A stretch of 64,000 nt of DNA from Pedobacter yonginensis (GTDB taxonomy: Bacteria; Bacteroidota; Bacteroidia; Sphingobacteriales; Sphingobacteriaceae). Positions 19,533 to 29,207 of the stretch are shown piece by piece (positions within the stretch are counted from its first letter, which is position 1; every line of letters begins with the position of its first letter). The stretch lies in the NCBI RefSeq assembly GCF_003173595.1, contig NZ_QGNZ01000001.1, forward strand, positions 992,001 through 1,056,000, read 5' to 3'. Under the pieces are notes generated by a model, which searched no databases, had not been told where the DNA came from, and saw only the letters and a program-made list of their open reading frames with translations. Position numbers and translations under genes: made by a program.

Positions 19533-20222
19533 CTAATGTACAAACAACTTGTAAATCAAATAGCAAGCAATTGTTCCGACTGCTGCAATGAGGAAACCAC
19601 TCAAGCGCTTTTTCTTAATGAAACAAATTAAGATGATGCCAGAGATGGACACCAAAGTCATCAATACAGCAGAAATGTCAATAATCCACGACCAGGCTTT
19701 TCCAGAATCTCGGCCTTTATGCAAATCGTTTATTACGGCTACAGCGCCTAAACGCGTAACGGTTAACTCGTATTTACCCGTTTCACGATCCACAAAAGAA
19801 TCTGCAATGTACCCTGGTCCATTAAAAGTTAAACTACATTCACGATCATCGATTCTGAAATCACTTAAGGCCCCTTTAACTTGGTGCTCGTTCCTGAAAA
19901 ATTCTACCAACTGTAGCTTATTTATTTTTGCAGTATCGGTTTGATTTACCCACCTCACCTCCACATTTCCAGAATCTTTGGTAACCACTTCTTTGCCAGA
20001 GGTAAACCAATCTGCATGGTTTAGCGTTAAACCCGAAACCGCGAAAAACAATAGAATAGTAAAACTAACCATGGATAAATAGATGTGCAACCAACGAGAT
20101 AAGCCTGCTAAACGCTTTTTCCCTTTTGCTTTACCACTATCTTCTTTTATCGCTTTCTTGCCCAAGCCAACTGGCGCAGCAATTACATTATTTTTTTGGG
20201 GTTCCGATTTTTCTGTAGTCAA
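19533..20222 (-). CDS. PepSY-associated transmembrane protein
   Basis: A 229-residue membrane protein with a basic cytoplasmic N-terminus and a PepSY-associated helix (GLSRWLHIYLSMVSFTILLFFAVSG, about 40-64). A periplasmic domain follows, and then two closing helices. NDLHKGRDSGKAWSWIIDISA is typical of the family. No in-frame ATG precedes the domain; the likely start is TTG at 20222, which overlaps the end of the ApbE-DUF2271 gene by 35 bases. These proteins often pair with flavin-carrying or iron-reducing systems, so it probably works with its neighbour. Confidence 0.85.
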   Translation of the reverse strand: MTTEKSEPQKNNVIAAPVGLGKKAIKEDSGKAKGKKRLAGLSRWLHIYLSMVSFTILLFFAVSGLTLNHADWFTSGKEVVTKDSGNVEVRWVNQTDTAKINKLQLVEFFRNEHQVKGALSDFRIDDRECSLTFNGPGYIADSFVDRETGKYELTVTRLGAVAVINDLHKGRDSGKAWSWIIDISAVLMTLVSISGIILICFIKKKRLSGFLIAAVGTIACYLIYKLFVH

Positions 20223-21708
20223 GAGATGCTGAAGCTAATTCCGTATTTGGGGTTAATTCTACTTTTTTGGCGGTGCCTGTAAATTTCATGGTTTGCGACA
20301 GTATCTGGTAAGTACCATGTTCTCGCGCCACTTCAATGTAAACCGTATAAGTACCAGCTTTTACTAAATTTCCGCTATCATCTTTACCATCCCAAGCTAA
20401 GCTATATTTGCCTGGTCCACGTGTTGCAGAGCTGGTTGAACTCAATTTACCATCAGCACCTTTTTTGAACTCATCGCCGTTGCTACGAGTCCACGATTTT
20501 AAATCTGGTAACCAACGTGGCTTATTGTACCAAAGCGCAATATTACGAACTGGTGTTTTCGCTTCGTTTTCTACCCAAACCGCTACAAAAGGTCTGCGAA
20601 CCCGCATCCCTTCAATCTGTGCAATTTCTAAATTTACCACCAATTCAAATTTGGTATTCCATAGCTTATCTGCCGAATGCTTGGAAGCATTTAGAACTGG
20701 CTTCGCTGTATTAACTTCATATTTAAACCAGCCTTTACTTTTAACTTCTTCGCCATTTTTGGTGACCAACATATATTCAACACCATTTCTGGTCGAAGCT
20801 AATTTTTCTATCTCACTGATAGATAATACATTAAACGAGGTAGCTAATGCGCCCGCCTCACTTGCATTTGGCGCGATTACAGTAGCACTGATGATTTCAG
20901 AAACTGGGTTACCTGTGCGCGGATCAACAATATGCGAAAACCATTTACCATCTATATTGAAACCTCTGCGATAGTTTCCGCTCGTGGCAACAGCCATATT
21001 TGAAACCTGTACAGTGGTTAATGCGATATCATTTTCTGCATCAGCCATTGGGTTGGCAATTGCTATCCTTTCCGCTTGTGATCCTTTAATTACCATATCG
21101 CCACCAATATTCACCACTACATTTTCTATACCTGCCGATTGAATCGCTTTGTCGGCCGCTTTAGCAATGACGTAGCTTTTAGCAAAAGAGTTTAAAGCTA
21201 AAGGAGCATCATCTAAACGGGTTACGCTTTGGTTAGCTTCATCTAAAACATAGTGTTTTTGCTTTACTTGGTTTACGGCTTGCTGTAACTCGGAGGTACT
21301 TGGCAAACGATTTTCAATTGATGCCTTTTTCCAAACTTTGCCCACAACTTCTGCCGAAGCATCTAAAGCACCATTAGTTAAAACTTTATAATTTTCGAAA
21401 GCCTTTAATACTTCAAATAAATCAGCAGAGATTTTGGTGGCTTGATGGCCGTTTCTCAACCACTTATTAAATTCACTATCAGCTTTGTATGCACTTAAAA
21501 CTTGATCTAAACGATCTATTTCTGCTAAAGCATTACGTTCTGCCTGTTCCGCATCTGCTTCGCTACTGGTTTTAAATTTTAACTCTAAAGATGTTCCCAA
21601 TACATTCTCGTAATTGGATACAAAAGTTCGTGCTGATTTCTTCGGAATGACAAATGCAGATGCAATAGTGAAGAGAAATCCAACACTCAGGATGTGCTTA
21701 TATTTCAT
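20188..21708 (-). CDS. ApbE-like (FAD:protein FMN transferase) domain fused to DUF2271
   Basis: A 506-residue exported protein with a signal peptide (about 1-20). Residues about 28-325 resemble ApbE flavin transferases, which attach FMN to a Thr of target proteins: LDQVLSAY, GALDASAEVV, VVNIGGDM, ATSGNYRR...GKWFSHIVDPRTGNPVS and ATVIAPNASEAGALATSF. The last block normally reads ADALAT, with a metal-binding Asp; here that position is Gly. Residues about 350-490 match DUF2271 (PFVAVWVENEAKTPVRNIALWYN, PGKYSLAWDGKDD). Its stop overlaps the PepSY gene, so the two are co-expressed. It may act on a periplasmic redox protein, or may have lost catalysis. Confidence 0.85.
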   Translation of the reverse strand: MKYKHILSVGFLFTIASAFVIPKKSARTFVSNYENVLGTSLELKFKTSSEADAEQAERNALAEIDRLDQVLSAYKADSEFNKWLRNGHQATKISADLFEVLKAFENYKVLTNGALDASAEVVGKVWKKASIENRLPSTSELQQAVNQVKQKHYVLDEANQSVTRLDDAPLALNSFAKSYVIAKAADKAIQSAGIENVVVNIGGDMVIKGSQAERIAIANPMADAENDIALTTVQVSNMAVATSGNYRRGFNIDGKWFSHIVDPRTGNPVSEIISATVIAPNASEAGALATSFNVLSISEIEKLASTRNGVEYMLVTKNGEEVKSKGWFKYEVNTAKPVLNASKHSADKLWNTKFELVVNLEIAQIEGMRVRRPFVAVWVENEAKTPVRNIALWYNKPRWLPDLKSWTRSNGDEFKKGADGKLSSTSSATRGPGKYSLAWDGKDDSGNLVKAGTYTVYIEVAREHGTYQILSQTMKFTGTAKKVELTPNTELASASLDYRKIGTPKK

Positions 21709-21938
21709 AAAATGAGAAAGATTATATTTCGTTACAAATAAAAGGCTTTATTTGGATTAATTATTAATAACGATTAAAAATATTTAAAATGATACAAAAA
21801 TAAATTCTGAAGAGGGCGCATCATACATTTTTTAAGGGAGAAGCCTAGATAAAATAGATTACTCCTCTTTCACTGTAATGCCTTTCCCAAACACATATAC
21901 TTTAATCTTAGTTGCTTTTTTCCTATTTTCGCTTATAG

Positions 21939-23084
21939 ATGCTGAATATACAATCGAAACTCCCGGGCGTAGGTACAACCATTTTCTCGGTCATGTCAAA
22001 ACTCGCCAATGAATACAATGCCATTAACCTTTCGCAAGGTTTTCCAGATTATGCATGCGACCCTAAACTAATTGATTTAGTTACAAAAGCCATGAAAGAT
22101 GGCTTTAACCAATACGCCCCTATGCCGGGCAATACAGCGCTAAAAGAAAATATTGCCGAGAAGGTAGAACATCTCTATCAGGTAAAATACAATCCAGAAA
22201 CCGAAATTACAGTTACGGCAGGTGGTACCCAAGCCATATTTACGGCCTTAGCCACCATCATTAATCCGGGCGACGAAGTCATCATTTTTGAACCGGCTTA
22301 CGACAGTTATGCACCAACCATCAAACTTTTAGGCGGCATCGTTAAAACTTATGAACTTACACCGCCCAATTATGGTATTGATTGGGATATGGTTAAGAAA
22401 TTGTTTACGGCCAATACCAGAATGATTATTTTAAATTCTCCGCAAAACCCCACAGGAAGTATTTTATCTAATCAGGATATGCAGGCTTTGGTTAAGCTGA
22501 TCAATGGTACCGACATTTTGATTTTGAGTGATGAAGTGTACGAGCACCTCATTTACGACGGCAAAAAACACGAAAGTGTAATGCTTTACCCAGAATTAAG
22601 AGAAAGAAGTTTCATCATAGCCTCATTTGGCAAGCTTCTACACGCTACCGGATGGAAGTTAGGCTACTGTTTAGCGCCAGAGAAATTAACTGCCGAATTT
22701 AGGAAAGTACACCAATTTAATGTTTTCAGCGTTAATAGTGCAATGCAACAAGCAATAGCAACGTACATTAAAGCACCAGAAAATTATACAGGCATCGCTA
22801 ATTTCTTCCAACAAAAACGCGATTACTTTAGAAATCTCTTAGCAGAAAGTCGCTTTAAATTGCTACCTTGTAGTGGTTCTTATTTTCAATGTGCCAGTTA
22901 TAGTGATATAAGCGATGAAAGTGATAAAGACTTTAGCGTTAGACTATTAAAAGAATTTGGAGTTGCCGCCATCCCCGTTTCGGCATTCTACCAAAAAGGT
23001 ACAGATTATAAAATTATTAGATTCTGTTTTGCAAAGGAAAATTCAACCCTGTCTTCAGCTGCAGAAAAATTAAGACATGTTTAA
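21939..23084 (+). CDS. Methionine/aromatic aminotransferase (YbdL/KAT family)
   Basis: A 381-residue class I PLP aminotransferase. AINLSQGFPDY (28-38), AGGTQAIFTA, NSPQNPTG (166-173), the LSDEVYEHL block (197-205) and PLP Lys232 in SFGKLLHATGWK are all present. The family prefers methionine, its 2-oxo acid 4-methylthio-2-oxobutyrate, and glutamine. Nine bases downstream lies an omega-amidase-type nitrilase. That pair fits the glutamine transaminase/omega-amidase route, which regenerates methionine from its 2-oxo acid and pulls the reaction forward by hydrolysing 2-oxoglutaramate. Confidence 0.9.
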   Translation: MLNIQSKLPGVGTTIFSVMSKLANEYNAINLSQGFPDYACDPKLIDLVTKAMKDGFNQYAPMPGNTALKENIAEKVEHLYQVKYNPETEITVTAGGTQAIFTALATIINPGDEVIIFEPAYDSYAPTIKLLGGIVKTYELTPPNYGIDWDMVKKLFTANTRMIILNSPQNPTGSILSNQDMQALVKLINGTDILILSDEVYEHLIYDGKKHESVMLYPELRERSFIIASFGKLLHATGWKLGYCLAPEKLTAEFRKVHQFNVFSVNSAMQQAIATYIKAPENYTGIANFFQQKRDYFRNLLAESRFKLLPCSGSYFQCASYSDISDESDKDFSVRLLKEFGVAAIPVSAFYQKGTDYKIIRFCFAKENSTLSSAAEKLRHV

Positions 23085-23093
23085 ATTTACAAA

Positions 23094-23906
23094 ATGAACC
23101 ATATGGAAGCACCTGTTTACACTCAAATCGAAAACCTGAAAGTAACTGTTTTTCAGGCTTATCTTTTTTGGGAAAACATCGAGAAGAATTTATTGAATCT
23201 TGCTTTGCGACTTTCTATGGGGGTTAGAGAAAAAACAGATTTAATTGTTTTGCCTGAGATGTTCAACAGTGGCTTTAGCATGAATGCTGAGGCTTTGGCA
23301 GAAGAAATGGGTGGCGTAACGATGCAATGGATGCAGAAAATGGCCGGTCTTTACAATTGTGTGGTTACAGGTAGTTTAATCATCAAAGAAAACGGCAAAT
23401 ATTATAACCGCTTAATTTGGATGCATCCAGATGGTGAACACCAGCACTACGATAAGCACCATTTATTCGGTTTGGGTGATGAAGATAAAAATTTCACAGC
23501 GGGTACCGAGAAACTTATTGTAACGCTAAAAGGATGGAAAATCCGTTTGGGCATTTGTTACGATTTACGCTTTCCAGTTTGGTTGAGAAATCAAAAAGAA
23601 GAATATGATATCTTATTGCTCATTGCCAGCTGGCCAGATAAACGTTCGTTACATTGGAAAGCCTTAATCACTGCTCGGGCAATCGAAAATCAAAGCTATG
23701 TGATTGGCGTAAACCGAGTTGGCCATGATGGAAATCAGGTATATCATAGTGGCCATTCGATGTGTATAGATCCTTATGGAAATACCGTTTATTACAAACC
23801 AGAAGATGAAGATTTATACACTTTTAGCATCAATTACGAAGAACTTGTGAAAATCAGACGACAATTTCCATTCCTTCGGGATGCTGATCAATTCACGATC
23901 CAATAA
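23094..23906 (+). CDS. Omega-amidase-type nitrilase (YafV/Nit2-like)
   Basis: A 270-residue carbon-nitrogen hydrolase. The Glu-Lys-Cys catalytic set is visible as E55 (LPEMFNSGF), K121 (HYDKHHLF) and C155 (GICYDLRFP). The HHLF and YDLRFP forms resemble the omega-amidase/YafV branch, which hydrolyses 2-oxoglutaramate or 2-oxosuccinamate. The true start may be the second ATG, three codons in. Only 9 bases separate it from the methionine aminotransferase gene, so the two are very likely one functional unit. Confidence 0.88.
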   Translation: MNHMEAPVYTQIENLKVTVFQAYLFWENIEKNLLNLALRLSMGVREKTDLIVLPEMFNSGFSMNAEALAEEMGGVTMQWMQKMAGLYNCVVTGSLIIKENGKYYNRLIWMHPDGEHQHYDKHHLFGLGDEDKNFTAGTEKLIVTLKGWKIRLGICYDLRFPVWLRNQKEEYDILLLIASWPDKRSLHWKALITARAIENQSYVIGVNRVGHDGNQVYHSGHSMCIDPYGNTVYYKPEDEDLYTFSINYEELVKIRRQFPFLRDADQFTIQ

Positions 23907-23956
23907 TATTCACATCCTAACCAAAAATCGATCCTTAAAAATTAACAGTCCCTACA

Positions 23957-24991
23957 ATGTTCAACCGTCGTAAATTTATAAAGACCTCTGCCCTCTCAGC
24001 AGGCTTATTGGCAATGGATAAAACCAGCATGGCTAATTTAATGCCCTCAAAAGCAACAAAGGTGGCCAATCTCCCAATCGTAATCTCAACATGGGATTTT
24101 GGAATTGCTGCCAACGCGGATGCTTGGAAAGTTTTATCAAAAGGCGGAAAGGCCTTAGATGCCGTTGAACAAGGCGTTTGGGTACCTGAAGCCGATGAAA
24201 AAAATCAATCAGTAGGTTATGGTGGCCTGCCAGATCGTGATGGGCGTGTTACGCTTGATGCCTGTATCATGGATGAATTGGGTAATTGCGGTGCGGTTTT
24301 AGCATTAGAGCACATCAAACATCCAATTTCTGTGGCCCGTAAGGTAATGGAAAAAACACCTCACGTAATGCTTGCTGGAGATGGAGCTTTACAATTTGCT
24401 TTAGAACAAGGCTTTAAAAAAGAAAATCTACTTACCCCCGCAAGTGAAAAGGCTTGGAAAGAATGGCTTAAAACGGCCAAGTATGCTCCCGTGATGAACA
24501 TCGAAAATCAGTTGTATGAAAAGGCTGCCCCACAGAAGTTGCCAGGCAATCAATATAACCATGATACCATCGGCATGCTTGCCATTGATGATAAAGGGAA
24601 TATTTCTGGTGCATGCACCACTAGCGGAATGGCTTATAAACTTCATGGCCGAATTGGCGATAGCCCTATAATTGGTGCAGGATTATATGTAGATAATGAG
24701 ATTGGTGGCGCAACATCTACCGGTGTTGGAGAAGAAGTGGTGAGAAACGTTGGATCTTTTTTAGTTGTAGAACTGATGCGACAAGGTTTTACGCCAGAAG
24801 CGGCATGCAAGGAAGCTGTTATGAGAATCATTAAAAAGAAACCCGAAACCGCAAAAAACATACAAGTGGGCTTCCTAGCCATCAATAAGAAGGGCGAATA
24901 TGGTGCCTATGCCATTCAGCAAGGTTTTAGTTATGCCGTTTGTAATGCAGAAAAGCAAGATCTTTTAATTAAAGGAAAAAGTTATTATTAG
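23957..24991 (+). CDS. N4-(beta-N-acetylglucosaminyl)-L-asparaginase family protein (exported)
   Basis: A 344-residue Ntn-hydrolase that self-cleaves to alpha and beta chains and removes asparagine-linked amino groups from glycoasparagine. The nucleophile Thr204 sits in NHDTIGMLAID, directly after the expected cleavage point, and CTTSGMAYKLHGRIGDSPIIGAG follows as in the family. A twin-arginine-like signal, NRRKFIKTSALSAG (3-16), suggests Tat export. It is the third gene of the aminotransferase cluster, 50 bases after the nitrilase. Confidence 0.9.
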   Translation: MFNRRKFIKTSALSAGLLAMDKTSMANLMPSKATKVANLPIVISTWDFGIAANADAWKVLSKGGKALDAVEQGVWVPEADEKNQSVGYGGLPDRDGRVTLDACIMDELGNCGAVLALEHIKHPISVARKVMEKTPHVMLAGDGALQFALEQGFKKENLLTPASEKAWKEWLKTAKYAPVMNIENQLYEKAAPQKLPGNQYNHDTIGMLAIDDKGNISGACTTSGMAYKLHGRIGDSPIIGAGLYVDNEIGGATSTGVGEEVVRNVGSFLVVELMRQGFTPEAACKEAVMRIIKKKPETAKNIQVGFLAINKKGEYGAYAIQQGFSYAVCNAEKQDLLIKGKSYY

Positions 24992-25012
24992 TTTCTTCAA
25001 ATATCCATCTAA

Positions 25013-25819
25013 ATGCTCTACCAAATGAATGTTGATAGGCCCACCAAAATCTATAAAAATAACTTAGGCGCATGGGGTTTAGAAGTTTGCGCAAATGGAT
25101 ATGAATCTGCATTAGCTGCCCAAAATGGGGGTGCAAAACGGGTTGAACTTTGCGATAATTTAGCTGAAGGTGGAACCACTCCAAGCTATGCCCAAATTGC
25201 GCTGTCAACAAAGTATCTATCTATTGAGGTTTGGCCAATCATTCGGCCAAGGGGTGGCGATTTTCTATATTCTGATCTAGAATTTGAACTGATGAAGGAA
25301 GACGTAAAAATCTGCAAATCATTAAGTTGCACAGGAATAGTTACCGGAATACTTCAGGCGGATGGAAATATTGATAAAACACGTTGTGCGGAACTTATCG
25401 ACCTCGCCAAACCCCTACCTGTTGCCTTTCATAGGGCATTTGATATGAGTGTTAATTTGGAAAAGGCGCTGGAAGATTTGATTGAGTTGGGAATTGTCAG
25501 GGTATTGTCATCTGGCGGTTCTTCATCTGCAATTCAGGGTGCAGCTACTTTAAGCAGCTTAATTGAATTGGCCAATGGGACAATCACAATCATGCCTGGT
25601 GCAGGCATAAATGAGACTAATTTAAAGGAGCTTATCGATAAAACAGGCGCTACAGAATTTCATGCTTCAGCAAAACAATTTGTAAGCAGTAAGATGCAGC
25701 ATAGAAACAATAAAACAAAAATGGGTAATATTGAAGATGAATACCAATTTGAGCTCACTTCCGCAGAAAGAGTTAAAACATTGGTTGAAATCCTTAAATG
25801 CTCTTTTCATGAAGCATAA
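25013..25819 (+). CDS. cutC: CutC family protein
   Basis: A 268-residue TIM-barrel protein of the CutC family, originally named for copper tolerance in E. coli although the biochemical role remains unsettled. LEVCANGYESALAAQNGGAKRVELCDNLAEGGTTPS (about 24-59) and IRPRGGDFLYSD are family signatures, as are AFHRAFDM and SSGG. The second ATG (25025) is an equally good start. It lies 21 bases after the glycosylasparaginase gene and ends the cluster. Confidence 0.92.
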   Translation: MLYQMNVDRPTKIYKNNLGAWGLEVCANGYESALAAQNGGAKRVELCDNLAEGGTTPSYAQIALSTKYLSIEVWPIIRPRGGDFLYSDLEFELMKEDVKICKSLSCTGIVTGILQADGNIDKTRCAELIDLAKPLPVAFHRAFDMSVNLEKALEDLIELGIVRVLSSGGSSSAIQGAATLSSLIELANGTITIMPGAGINETNLKELIDKTGATEFHASAKQFVSSKMQHRNNKTKMGNIEDEYQFELTSAERVKTLVEILKCSFHEA

Positions 25820-25883
25820 ACGCCTCATACTTTTTAAGCACCCAAAACGGTAATCGATTCACTGCAAGTGCAATTTAAACTCG

Positions 25884-26081
25884 ATGGGACGGAAAGCCGC
25901 TATTTTTGATAGCGCTTGGAGGTACAGCGAGACAGAACTAAACCGAAGTATTGCTGCTATTGCTTTCCAAGTTGTTTATGTTGTGTTGAGTAATAACCCG
26001 TCTAAACCAGGAGTTAGCGTTAAATTAAGAGCATTGGGTAAGAAAGTTTTTATATCTCTCACTTCAGCACTTTATATTTAG
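25884..26081. other. Intergenic remnant with hairpin, not a gene
   Basis: The 25820-26107 gap holds a hairpin (CGCTAT-TTTTG-ATAGCG at about 25897-25913) inside a GACGGAAAGCC ... GGTACAGCGAGACAG context. Such AT-poor patches with a central hairpin look like remnants of interspersed repeats in this group. An open frame crosses it on the plus strand but has no homology I recognise and an atypical composition, so I do not call it coding. Confidence 0.4.
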
Positions 26082-26107
26082 CAGGTTTTAAATTCTTTTT
26101 TTCGCCT

Positions 26108-26509
26108 TTAAAACTTTTTATCTCCACTACCAGGAACATAACCAAGTCCGGGGGTTAACCAATGTAATAGAATAACCCTCGAGTAACGATAATTAATTGG
26201 TGATAAAAGCAAAACGCCTAATAAAATCAAACCCACATAGTACCAAAGATTTTCGTAAACTAAAGCCAAACCTAAAACATAGGATGCAACCCCAATGCTT
26301 ATAATTTCAGCTACATTCATGGCATAGCTCACAAACATCGATACATAGAAAAAACCTGGCTCTCGCTCAAATTTCAAGTTGCAATAAGGGCAATTGATGT
26401 TTGTTTTCTGTAGTCTGAAAGCGTAAGCACTGCCTGTAAAAATATCGCCCTTCCGGCAACGTGGACATTTACATTGTAACACCGCTTGGAATTTAGTTAA
26501 CTCTGCCAT
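26108..26509 (-). CDS. DUF983 family membrane protein
   Basis: A 133-residue protein starting at the ATG at 26509; an upstream in-frame ATG adds seven residues unlike the family. Two Cys pairs near the N-terminus (CKCPRC and CPYC, likely a zinc ribbon) precede two membrane helices (about 55-85 and 87-110). This architecture matches DUF983, a family of unknown function common in Bacteroidota and Alphaproteobacteria. It is transcribed alone. Confidence 0.88.
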   Translation of the reverse strand: MAELTKFQAVLQCKCPRCRKGDIFTGSAYAFRLQKTNINCPYCNLKFEREPGFFYVSMFVSYAMNVAEIISIGVASYVLGLALVYENLWYYVGLILLGVLLLSPINYRYSRVILLHWLTPGLGYVPGSGDKKF

Positions 26510-26604
26510 AATCTTGATTTGATGATGCAAATTTAGCCAAAAGCATGGCCCTAAAACATGACCTACATCATATCATCAAACCTTTTTTTGCCACAATAGT
26601 TTGA

Positions 26605-27186
26605 TTAGGTTTTTACAATCTTGCCGCGTTTGAGTTGAATGAGTTTTTTATCGGCTAGAAGCTTCACTCCTCTTATTACGGTTTCAACACGCAAGCCGGT
26701 CATGTCGGCCAGCTCTTGTCGGGTAACCGCTAAACTCGATCCACTTTGCACATCGTTAAAAAGGTAATTGATGATGGTTAACAGACGATGCTCCGCCTTC
26801 TCATTGGCCAATTCTTCCAACATCATCGATTTATAAAAGAGTCTGTTGCCCAACACCTTAATCAAATCCATACTAAATTCGGGATCATTTTTGAGCAGGC
26901 TTAAAAAATCGACTTGACTTACTGCTATAATTTCCGAATCTTTATTTGCAATGGTATAAGCCAAATAAGGTCGGTTAACTAAAATTGCAGGTTCACCAAA
27001 ATATTCTCCAGTTTTAAATACGCCTTGGATAAATTCCTTTCCCTCATCGCTTACGGTAACCATTCTGATCTCCCCGCTTTTAATAAAGTACACAAATCTT
27101 GGTTTTGCGCCAGGTTCGTAAATTATGGAATCTTTTGGATAATGCTTAACCGTAAATCCTTTATTGATTAAATGCTGAACATCCAT
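26605..27186 (-). CDS. Crp/Fnr family transcriptional regulator
   Basis: A 193-residue regulator with an N-terminal cyclic-nucleotide-binding-type barrel (about 15-110; FIKSGEIRMVTVSDEGKEF, GEYFGEPAILVN). A C-terminal winged helix follows, with its recognition region in TRQELADMTGLRVETVIRGVKLL (about 155-177). The usual Arg-Ser/Thr that contacts the cAMP phosphate is not evident after FGEPAIL, and there are no cysteines for an iron-sulfur cluster. The signal is therefore unknown. It follows ddl with an 11-base gap and probably shares its transcript. Confidence 0.9.
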   Translation of the reverse strand: MDVQHLINKGFTVKHYPKDSIIYEPGAKPRFVYFIKSGEIRMVTVSDEGKEFIQGVFKTGEYFGEPAILVNRPYLAYTIANKDSEIIAVSQVDFLSLLKNDPEFSMDLIKVLGNRLFYKSMMLEELANEKAEHRLLTIINYLFNDVQSGSSLAVTRQELADMTGLRVETVIRGVKLLADKKLIQLKRGKIVKT

Positions 27187-27197
27187 GAGATCAGGGC

Positions 27198-28184
27198 TTA
27201 GCCTAAGGTTTCCTTCATCAAACTTGTATAAAATTCTTTTAGGGTTAAGCCCATTGCCGCAACTTGTTGAGGGATAAAACTGGTGGCGGTTTGGCCAGGG
27301 ATGGTATTGATTTCTATAAAGTAGAATTTCCCTGTTTCGTGCTCCAAGAAATAATCAATACGCACAACGCCCCTACAATTCAGCTTTTTATATACATCTG
27401 TAACCACTTGCTGTACTCTCGTCAATTCTTCGGCATTCATTCGTCCGGGAGTAATTTCTTCCGTAGCACCAGGCGTGTATTTTGCTTCGAAATCAAAGAA
27501 TTCATTTGCTGGAATCACTTCGGTGGTTGGTAATACCGTAATTTTTCCATCGGCACCAAAAACACCAATCGAAAATTCTCTACCGCTTACAAATTCTTCA
27601 ATTAAGATTTGGTCGTCTTCTTTAAAAGCCTTCTCAATGGCTATTTTCAGATCATCAGCATGTTTTACCTTGCTCATGCCAATGCTACTGCCACCGCTGT
27701 TGGGTTTAACAAAATAAGGCAACCTTAAATCTTGCTTTATCTTACTTAGGCTATAGTTCCCATTCTTAAAAATCTGCACCGATTTTGCGGTGTATAAATT
27801 ATCTATACCTTCAACAATTGCTTTGGTATAACCCTTATTCATGGTTATGGACGAAGTTAAAGCATTGCAGGTTGTGTATGGAATGTTCAACATATCGAAG
27901 TAGCCCTGTAATTTCCCGTCTTCGCCAGGCGAGCCATGAATGACGATAAAAACCCCATCAAACTTAATTTTACGACCTTCGATCATTAACGAAAAATCAT
28001 TTTTATCAATTTCTATTTTAACAGAATCAGAAGGTTCATAAAACCATCCTTTATCATTAAGCATTATTTTATAAACGTCGTATAAATTGGCGTCGATATT
28101 TTGAGCAATGGTTGCTGCACTTTTTACTGAAACCACCCATTCGCCTGTGGTACCGCCTGTTAACAATGCAATCGTTTTCTTCAT
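27198..28184 (-). CDS. ddl: D-alanine--D-alanine ligase
   Basis: A 328-residue ATP-grasp ligase that joins two D-Ala for peptidoglycan precursors in the cytoplasm. HGSPGEDGKLQGYFDMLNIPYT (about 84-105) contains the family HGxxGEDG motif. The ATP-grasp region has PYFVKPNSGGSSIGMSKV, QILIEEFVSGREFSIGV and the metal-binding FYFIEINTIPGQTATS near the C-terminus. The Crp-family gene follows. Confidence 0.96.
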   Translation of the reverse strand: MKKTIALLTGGTTGEWVVSVKSAATIAQNIDANLYDVYKIMLNDKGWFYEPSDSVKIEIDKNDFSLMIEGRKIKFDGVFIVIHGSPGEDGKLQGYFDMLNIPYTTCNALTSSITMNKGYTKAIVEGIDNLYTAKSVQIFKNGNYSLSKIKQDLRLPYFVKPNSGGSSIGMSKVKHADDLKIAIEKAFKEDDQILIEEFVSGREFSIGVFGADGKITVLPTTEVIPANEFFDFEAKYTPGATEEITPGRMNAEELTRVQQVVTDVYKKLNCRGVVRIDYFLEHETGKFYFIEINTIPGQTATSFIPQQVAAMGLTLKEFYTSLMKETLG

Positions 28185-28416
28185 CGGGAGAATCCTTTAT
28201 TAAATAGAATTTGAATAAAAATTTATCGTCAAAAATATAAATATCTTTGTGCATTCTTTAATTTTGATGGCCTGATTATTGAATTAAAAAGCGATAAATA
28301 GAGTATATTATTTTAATTATTATTGAACGGTATTTTTAAAGCCTTTATCATTCCTTATTCAATAATTAAATTAATTACATTTGAGTTTGTACGCATAACC
28401 CCAGAAATTAACATTC

Positions 28417-29190
28417 ATGTCTAAATTTATAGATTATTTAAAAACCCGATCATTTAGAAACAACGTTATTGCCGCTATTTTAACTGTAGTTGGGCTATTA
28501 CTCATCGCCTTCTTTAGTTTGAGGTATTACACCAAGCATGGCGAGGGACTAAATGTGCCGTTGGTTAAAGGGCTAACCTTCGAGCAAGCCGTAATCAAAT
28601 TGGAAGAGGCTGGATTGAAGTATGAAGTAGATTCCGTCTTCATCATGGATCAACCTCCCGGCATTGTAATTGATCAAGATCCAGACCCAAATACCTTTGT
28701 TAAAGATAACAGAACCATTTATTTAACCATTAACGCGGGCAAAACACCGAATACTAAATTTCCTGATATTGAGTTTAAATCGTTAAGGGAGGCACAGGCG
28801 ATTATAGAAAGTTCGAGGTTAAAGCTTGGTGATACCACTTATAAACCAGATGTAAGTAGAGATGTGGTTTTACAGGCATCATTTGGTGGCCAACCGATAA
28901 AAGCAGGAGAAATCATTCCTGTCGGTTCCAGAATCGATTTGGTTTTAGGCGACGGTAGAGGAAGCGAGGAAGTAGATATTCCTCAGCTAATTGGCTTAAC
29001 CATGGATGAGGCAAAATTTAGTCTTAAAGGATCAAATCTAATGCTGGGAGATATTTTATACGATGGCCCAATTACCGACAGTGCAAATGCAGTAATTGTA
29101 AAACAAGACCCAATGTTGGTTGATTCTTTAACAAAAGTTTCCATCGGAACGCGCATCAACATTACACTATCTAACAAACAACAACCATAA
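28417..29190 (+). CDS. PASTA-domain membrane protein
   Basis: A 257-residue protein with one membrane helix (about 17-34) and then three PASTA-like repeats outside the membrane: about 39-110 (VPLVKGLTFEQAVIKLEEAGL), about 113-180, and about 183-255 (IPQLIGLTMDEAKFSLKGSNL). PASTA repeats bind peptidoglycan or its fragments. There is no kinase or transpeptidase domain. It is followed 17 bases later by mltG, so it likely assists cell-wall work. An element resembling TAnnTTTG (TACATTTG) lies about 40 bases upstream of the start. Confidence 0.88.
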   Translation: MSKFIDYLKTRSFRNNVIAAILTVVGLLLIAFFSLRYYTKHGEGLNVPLVKGLTFEQAVIKLEEAGLKYEVDSVFIMDQPPGIVIDQDPDPNTFVKDNRTIYLTINAGKTPNTKFPDIEFKSLREAQAIIESSRLKLGDTTYKPDVSRDVVLQASFGGQPIKAGEIIPVGSRIDLVLGDGRGSEEVDIPQLIGLTMDEAKFSLKGSNLMLGDILYDGPITDSANAVIVKQDPMLVDSLTKVSIGTRINITLSNKQQP

Positions 29191-29207
29191 ATACGTAGAA
29201 TACAAAA

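Noticed and set aside
25884..26081. Small plus-strand frame in the gap before the DUF983 gene
   Set aside because: It lies over a hairpin remnant, has no recognisable homology and no ribosome-binding or promoter support.
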